NCBI GenBank assembly: GCA_028386065.3
Contig: JAKUCV010001799.1
Location: forward strand, 1-64,000
From: Turnera subulata
Taxonomy: Eukaryota; Streptophyta; Magnoliopsida; Malpighiales; Passifloraceae
DNA length: 64,000 bases
Direction: 5' to 3'
Made by a program: the position numbers and the translations under genes. This document shows, piece after piece, positions 57,925 through 64,000 of this stretch (within the stretch, counting starts at the first letter, position 1; the number at the start of each line of letters is the position of its first letter). The notes below the pieces were generated by a model. The model made no database searches. It was not told where the DNA came from and was given only the letters and a program-made list of their open reading frames with translations.

Positions 57925-58140
57925 AGGGGTGTAAACGAGCCGAGTCGAGCCGAGTAGTGCCTTGCTCGACTCGAGCTCGTTAAGGAATCCCAAGCTCGAG
58001 CTCGAGCTCGAGCTCGTTAGATTTTTTCATTACTCGAGCTCGGCTCGTTAAGGCTCGTTAAGTAGTGGTTTGCTTAGCTAACTAGATCTCCGCTCGTTAA
58101 CGCTCGCTCGTTTAAGCTCGTTTAAGCTCGATTAATGTCA
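57925..58140. repeat. CGAGCT-rich repeat interrupting PPR pseudogene 2
   Basis: Starts GGGGTGTAAACGAGCCGAG and consists of repeated CGAGCTCG and GCTCGTTAAG motifs. This beginning is typical of dispersed non-autonomous plant repeats, perhaps hAT-type. The right end and any target duplication were not found. Confidence 0.5.
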
Positions 58141-58199
58141 AAGTCCAAGTATAACTAAATTGTTTCTACTCAACGAATAAATAGTTACAGAACCAAATG

Positions 58200-59067
58200 C
58201 ATCTTACAACAATGATATGCATGAGTTAAACAAAGAGAAAAGAAATAAAAAAAACGAAAAAAAGAAGAAACTGAAACAGAAAAAAAAAGAGAAGAAAGAA
58301 AATGAGTGAAAAAAAGAAAAAAAAGAAAAGTAAAACAAGAAAAGGAATTACTAAAAAATCGGGAAAAAGAAGTGGAAAAAAAAGAAGAAAAATGGAAAAA
58401 TAGGGGCACTGTTCATCGTCACCCCCAGCGCCCTCGGATACTGTGCACGCCGTGACGATCCGTGCTGCCTCTCGTGCCACCGCTGCCACCACCGTGCTCA
58501 CCGTCTCGTCGCCGACCTGTTGTCGTCGCCCCCGTCGTATTCCGCCGCCTGAAGACCCGCGACGCGCCGTTGACCCGCGTAAGACCCGACGGTTCTTGCT
58601 TCCTCCGCGCCTGCTCTGCCGCCTGTCGTCGCCGCGCCTCCTTTCCGCCGCTCTCGCGCCGCACTAAGCCACCTGATATGCCGCTGCTGTGCTCGGTCGA
58701 CCTTCCCTCGAGCTGTCGTCGCGCCGCCGCCTCTGTACCCGCTGGTAAGGTTGGGTGACCCGCTGTGTTGTCCGGGTCGCGCCTGGGTCTGGATACGGGT
58801 TGCGACCAGTTTCTATTTTTTTTTATTAAAAAAAAAAACAATATACATATATTTATTTATTTATTTATTTGCTGCTATTTAATTTTGCAAAAAAATATAT
58901 ATTTATTTTGAGAAAATCATGTTCAGTTTAATACTGTTATTTTGAGAAAAATATAAATATATATACTTTGATAAATAATTAAGTTATGATTTGAAGAAAA
59001 ACTAATATTATTTGGAAAAATATAAATATTATGAAATTAATTTCTGGAAAATTAATATATGTATTAT
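58200..59067 (+). repeat. Partial gypsy-type LTR (purine tract, GC block, AT-rich)
   Basis: GA-rich tract (58226-58400), then CACTGTTCATCGTCACC, a GC-rich block, donor-like G|GTAAGG (58745), GGGTCGCGCCTGGGT and an AT-rich stretch: the same order as in the E LTRs. Both ends are missing; the right end is cut by element F at 59068. Confidence 0.55.
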
Positions 59068-59899
59068 TGAAGCGCGCCGACCCGTATTTACCGTAACACA
59101 GTAAACACGTGCCGAAACTATTCATAATGATAGAACAGACAGTACAACGTGCAAATATTATACAATAGCAACTATCAATACAACTGTCACCCACACTCGG
59201 GGACCATTATTCAATCCAAACACAGTGCTCTCAGCAGCAGCAGATAGTATCAGTACAAGGAAAGGCGGGTCCGGCGGTGGCTTCGTGACCTCCCTGCAGT
59301 GCGTGAGGAGGACGGCGACGACGGCGGAGGAAGAAGCAGGTGGTGATGGCGACGAGCTGAATGGCGACGGAGGGAGGCGCGGGAGGTGGTGTTCTCGGGT
59401 GGAGGTGGTCGGCCGGTGTGGCGGAAGAAGAAAAGAAAAAAAAGAAAAGGATGGGGAAGGGCTGCTCAAAACGACACAGTAGCGGCGTGTGTCTTTGTGT
59501 GTTTAATTTTTTAAATTTAATTTTTTTTCTGATTAAGTTGGTTGCAGAAGAAAACTGGGCAGAGGAGGAGAAATGAAGAAGAATATGGTGATGTGCAGGT
59601 AGTGGCGTAGGGTGAGGCTGAAGAAGAATAATTTAAAGGCAGCAAAATCACTGGTAAATCATAGGTGTAATAGGTAGTTCACAGGTTGAATAGGAATTGG
59701 CGGCTGAATAATTGAACTTCAATTATGCAGTTACTATGCTGCATGTGAAGTGTGACCCACCTGGACCAGAAAATATCCGGTATACCCACTTATCTTATTT
59801 CTGGTCCGATAATTCGAGGATAAACCCGGCTTTTCCGAAGATTCCCGGACCCGGAAAAATCCCGGTCGTAGGACTAGGCTCCTCAAAACTGTGCTGACA
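59068..59899 (-). repeat. Element F 3' LTR, internally deleted
   Basis: 59068-59257 matches 61469-61657, and 59258 onward matches 63480 onward, so about 1.8 kb is missing. On the minus strand the LTR begins TGTCAGCACAG at 59899, abutting the interrupted RT frame. Confidence 0.75.
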
Positions 59900-60738
59900 T
59901 TCCGGCTCCAAACAAATGCCTGTTCTTTCCTTAATAGCTTGGTCATGGGACTAGCTATCAAAGAAAAACCTTCGATCAACCTCCGATAGTATCCTGCAAG
60001 TCCAAGAAAACTTTTGACTCCGGATACATTCTTAGGTGGTTCCCACTCCAACACGGCCTTTACTTTAGCAGGATCAACCTTAATCCCTTCTCTTGATACA
60101 ACATGTCCAAGGAATGCGACTTCTTCAAGCCAAAACTCGCACTTACTGAACTTAGCATGCAACTCTTTCTCTCGTAGTCTCTGCAGTACCTCCCTTAAGT
60201 GCTCTTCATGTTCTTCCCTATTCTTGGAGTATATCAGGATATCGTCGATGAAGACTACCACGAACTTATCCAAAAACTCGTTCAGGACCAAGTGCATCAA
60301 GCACATGAAAACTGCTGGTGCATTGGTCAAACCAAAAGGAACCACTGTGAACTCAAAGTGACCATACCGAGTGCGGAAGGCTGTCTTCGGTATGTCCTTC
60401 TCTGCAATCTTGACCTGATGGTAGCCAGATCGAAGATCAATCTTAGAAAATACAGTAGCTCCCTGTAACTGATCAAAAAGATCATCAATCCTGGGAAGCA
60501 GATACTTGTTCTTCACCGTCACTTTGTTCCACTGGCGGTAGTCCACACACATCCGCAAACTACCATCCTTCTTCTTCACAAAGAGGACTGGTGATCCCCA
60601 AGGTGAAGTACTGGGTCTGATGAAACCCTTCTCTAACAGCTCATCCAACTGTTTCTTCAACTCCTGGAGTTCTGTTGGTACCATCCAATATGGTGCCATC
60701 GAGATAGGTGTCACTCCTGGCATCAAATTGATGGTCTA
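59900..60738 (-). pseudogene. Element F reverse transcriptase (truncated)
   Basis: Gypsy [86 protein letters not shown], active site [12 protein letters not shown] and [19 protein letters not shown]. Ends at KEQAFVW, where the frame runs into the LTR, so RNase H and integrase are gone. Separated from protease by an in-frame TAG at 60736-60738. Confidence 0.85.
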
Positions 60739-61389
60739 CTCAACTTCTCTGTCAGGTGGCAATCCTGGCAAATCCTCCGGAAACACATCTGGAAACTCTC
60801 TAACAACTATGATGTCTCCCAAAGCCGAAGTCTGAACTTCTTCACCCTTGACATGGGTCAACAAGGCATCTGGACCATGTGGCTTCATTCCCACATCCTG
60901 ATTAGCAGAGATACTACATGTGGTAGCAGCTCTCCCAATACCTGCCATCAAAATCTTATGTCCACCTTCAAAAGTCAACAACACTTCCTTGGTTTGACAG
61001 TTTACCATAGCACCGTACTTGGACAACCAATCCATCCCTAATATGATATCGAAACCTCCCATGTTCATCACAACCAACCGAGCAAGAAAAACCTCACTAT
61101 CGTACGAAAGAGAAACGTCTCTGCACACATGGGTTAACCTGACCACTATACTCGCAGGTAACCTAACCCTCATCGGACAAGTTAAGTTTTCTTCCGTACA
61201 GTTATGTTGTGTTGCAAAACTTTGCGCGACAAATGAATGTTTAGCACCAGGATCAATCAAAGTATATGCAGTACTACCAAAGACTGTAAAAGTACCTGCT
61301 ATGACATCGACATCTAGGTGACCTCCAGCATGCTGATTCTCTCCAACCGGATCCATTCGTACCTTATATGAGAATGTATGTGTATGCAT
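60736..61389 (-). pseudogene. Element F retropepsin-type protease
   Basis: 217 residues with TLIDPGAKHSFVAQSFA (DPG instead of the usual DSG/DTG, probably an inactivating change) and FDIILGMDWLSKYGAMVNC. Ends with EFPDVFPEDLPGLPPDREVE, the normal linker into RT, then TAG. Gag is missing upstream; the frame starts about 80 bp from the primer-binding site. Confidence 0.8.
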
Positions 61390-61468
61390 ATTATACTAAC
61401 TCATGACAGACTATGCACAAATGATCACAACAACACCCAAGGACCTACTGCCCGCTCCGCTACCAAAC

Positions 61469-64000
61469 TGAAGCGTCCCGACCCGTATTTACTGTAACAC
61501 AGTAAACACGTGCCGAAACTATTCATAATGATAGAACAGACAGTACAACGTGCAAATATTATACAATAGCAACTATCAATACAACTGTCACCCACACTCG
61601 GGGACCATTATTCAATCCAAACACAGTGCTCTCAGCAGCAGCAGATAGTATCAGTAATATACATATCGTAAGAAATCAGCAGTACAGCAATATATATCAC
61701 ACAGCAGCGGAAATGTAGTACAACATCATAAGCAATAGAATAGCAGCGGAAGACTTATGCACATGCAACGGTGGTATGGATCCGGAGTCAGGTGGAGAAG
61801 AAAGCAGCAGCCATCGCACGTCGTACCTAAACTACGGAAACAACTTAACCTACGGGATGAAACCCCGCAGGCGAGGGGTGAGTCCGAAGTGCTCACCGAC
61901 GAAGGATAAACAGTGATATACAGGCAACCGTAATACTTAAAAGCAATCACAGACAAGCAACAACATATCTTAACAACTGAGCCAAGGCCAAAAGAATATT
62001 TATTATTATTACCAATTTTATCTTCCGGGCCCCCGTCACTGGACAAGCTAGGGTCGTACCTGGTTATCAATTATTTCCGGATGCTAGGTCAAGAACCAAT
62101 CCACATATCAGAACAACCGGATATTTGGCATATCCGAGCCACTGCGGATATTCGGCATATCCGAGCCACTGGGTATTTGGTATACCCCAACCTCAGGCAA
62201 CGTCATGCCAACCAGATATTCGGCATATCTGAGCCCCTGCGGATATTCGGCATATCCGAGCCACTACGGATATTCGGCATATCAGAGCCACTGGGTATCG
62301 GTATACCCCAACCTCAGGCATGACGGGCCAATCAAACCAAGTAACCGACCATAGCATCCCAAAATTAATTTTCAAACCAACGGGTCGTACCACTACTTCC
62401 ACATGACAATTATATCACCATCTCAATCATTTCCAATTTCCAATTTCCAGTTTCCATTTCTCAATTTTCCACAGTCAACAGTTCAACATCAACCTCAGCA
62501 TAATATCCACAGAATCGATATCACAGTCCAAAAGCAACAATAACATCCACAGCAGATACTTAACCAACAATCAACAATTCAGCAATTCAATCGAACAACA
62601 AAGCACACAAAGTATTACAGCCAACATAACAAGGGTTATCCATCCTCACCTTAGCCGAGATTCAATTATGGAATTGTCCAGCAAGTTCCAAGTCCGGTTC
62701 CTCAGCAAATTGTTCGTTATCAACTCCTATATCAATCAAATAATATGCACACATAAGATGGTATGCAAATGCCATGTTAATACTGTATACCGTAAATTAA
62801 ACTCGGCTCGGTTACTCTCCCGGATTGATTCCATTATTATCATCATTCACCATTTATTTCAAGTGTCAAAAATACCCTTCTATACTTTTTCCTATACCCG
62901 GGTACTATTCCGGTATTTTATACTTTGATAATACCCTTTCCATAATTATTTCTTAAGTATGTACTTTCCAAAATATTACTTCTTTAAATTATTATTTTCT
63001 TCCCATATGTTATATACCTTATATTTTTTTCCAAAATTAATTTTCCTCTTCATTATATTTTTTTCCCAGATTCCATCTTCTTTCTATTTTTTTAAAAATT
63101 CGGACTGGGCTAAGCCCAATCCCCAAACCATCGATTTATTAAGTTAACCCAATTCTCAAACCCAGCCCACTAGCTAACCCAAAAGCCACAGCCCACAACC
63201 TAAATCCAAAGCCCAAAACCCAACTAGTTCAAACCCACACCATGGCAGCCCACCCTGACCCCGACCCGTCACGCGGAAACGGGTCGAGCTTGACCCATCC
63301 ATGACCCATCCGGGTCTGCTCACCTTCAACGACGGGACGGCGTGAGGAGGCGACACCGGGGCGAGGCGGACGCTGCGAGGGAGTGCGACGCAAGGGCGCG
63401 ACGGCAGGTGGTGCTTGGCAGCGGCGGCCGCGTCGGTTGCAGCGACAAGGAGGAGCGAGGCGGCGCGACCCACGGCAGAAGGAAAGGCGGGTCCGGCGGT
63501 GGCTTCGTGACCTCCCTGCAGTGCGTGAGGAGGACGGCGACGACGGCGGAGGAAGAAGCAGGTGGTGATGGCGACGAGCTGAACGGCGACGGAGGGAGGC
63601 GCGGGAGGTGGTGTTCTCGGGTGGAGGTGGTCGGCCGGTGTGGTGGAAGAAGAAAAGAAAAAAAAGAAAAGGATGGGGAAGGGCTGCTCAAAACGACACA
63701 GTAGCGGCGTGTGTCTTTGGGTGTTTAATTTTTTTAATTTAATTTTTTTTTCTGATTAAGTTGGTTGCAGAAGAAAACTGGGCAGAGGAGGAGAAATGAA
63801 GAAGAATATGGTGATGTGCAGGTAGTGGCGTAGGGTGAGGCTGAAGAAGAATAATTTAAAGGCAGCAAAATCACTGGTAAATCACAGGTGTAATAGGTAG
63901 TTCACAGGTTGAATAGGAATTGGCGGCTGAATAATTGAACTTCAATTATGCAGTTACTATGCTGCATGTGAAGTGTGACCCACCTGGACCAGAAAATATC
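61469..64000 (-). repeat. Element F 5' LTR (continues beyond the window)
   Basis: Begins TGAAGCGTCCCG on the plus strand. Contains the block shared with the E LTRs (about 61860-61905, TGAGTCCGAAGTGCTCACC), the GGATAT/ATATCC hairpin array (62118-62308), the conserved donor-like GGTGAGGATGG on the minus strand (about 62640-62659) and a GC-rich module (about 63310-63690). Confidence 0.75.
62118..62308. repeat. Seven hairpins of the GGATAT-loop-ATATCC type (F LTR)
   Basis: Units at 62118, 62145, 62171, 62213, 62240, 62267 and 62293. Most are CGGATAT/ATATCCG around TCGGC. Variants with matching changes in both arms: GGGTAT/ATACCC (62171 and 62293) and CAGATAT/ATATCTG (62213). 62267 has one mismatch. 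Confidence 0.85.

Larger units (their letters stand above)
59068..64000 (-). mobile_element. Ty3/gypsy element F (minus; runs past the window)
   Basis: 5' LTR from 61469 rightward, internal 59900-61468, 3' LTR 59068-59899. The LTR end (minus) GGGTCGGGACGCTTCA is followed by TGGTAGCGGAGCGGGC, the primer-binding site. Encodes gypsy protease and RT. It resembles chromoviruses of the Tekay/Del type in LTR length and pol sequence (lineage is inference). Gag and everything after the RT palm are missing. Confidence 0.8.

Noticed and set aside
59158..59469. 103-residue Ser/Pro frame (also at 63326-63691)
   Set aside because: Lies within the F LTR GC module; frame depends on composition and the two copies share it only because they are LTR copies.

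Overview
This is a plant (angiosperm, probably eudicot) nuclear window made almost entirely of nested and decayed transposable elements. Supporting evidence: Athila-type and chromovirus-like Ty3/gypsy elements, several Ty1/copia elements, two mitochondrial P-class (Rf-like) PPR pseudogenes, an AP2/ERF fragment and an RPA OB-fold exon. I see no clearly functional host gene.

Layout. 1-199: tail of a copia LTR. 837-9998: composite E1 (LTR, internal, LTR, truncated internal) of a gypsy-type non-autonomous family with 2.8-2.9 kb LTRs. 10085-10228: RPA-like exon. 10915-26843: second member E2 (TSD CGTTC), with an Athila-type element (11835-19827) nested in its 5' LTR. 27368-27762: RNase H-like fragment. 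28913-30107: PPR pseudogene 1, cut by copia element C (30109-39421). 41908-42195: ERF fragment. 42268-42411: LINE fragment. 42412-48276 (minus) and 49295-56334 (plus): copia-derived elements A and B, head to head; B carries an 849-bp MULE-like insertion. 56801-57924: PPR pseudogene 2. 57925-59067: CGAGCT-rich repeat and an LTR fragment. 59068-64000: gypsy element F (minus), whose protease-RT and LTR end tie the E family to Ty3/gypsy.

Main result. A 227-codon ORF runs antisense to its host element in five copies: three in gypsy-type E1/E2 and two in copia-derived A/B. All five align without gaps except single-base lesions. Two are intact, and each appears to have its own TATA-box promoter. Its C-terminal half resembles the first half of a LINE endonuclease (EEP fold), keeping the WNCRG and TET motifs and stopping before the remaining catalytic residues. 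In E1/E2 it is accompanied by a second antisense ORF of 125 aa (nuclear-type basic clusters plus coiled coil). In A/B the sense pol is ruined while the antisense ORF has one or two lesions. The gypsy and copia hosts also share a purine-tract plus GC-rich leader module, so blocks appear to have moved between the two superfamilies.

A second theme is arrays of short dyads, a different type in each family: GGGAT-loop-ATCCC hairpins with compensatory changes (E LTRs), GGATAT/ATATCC hairpins (F LTR), nine pairs of ACATCGATGT at 20-21 bp spacing (C leader), and many hairpins with variable stems but a constant core CCWGAAG across copia A and B. Nothing here was checked with a search tool; family assignments rest on motif recognition.
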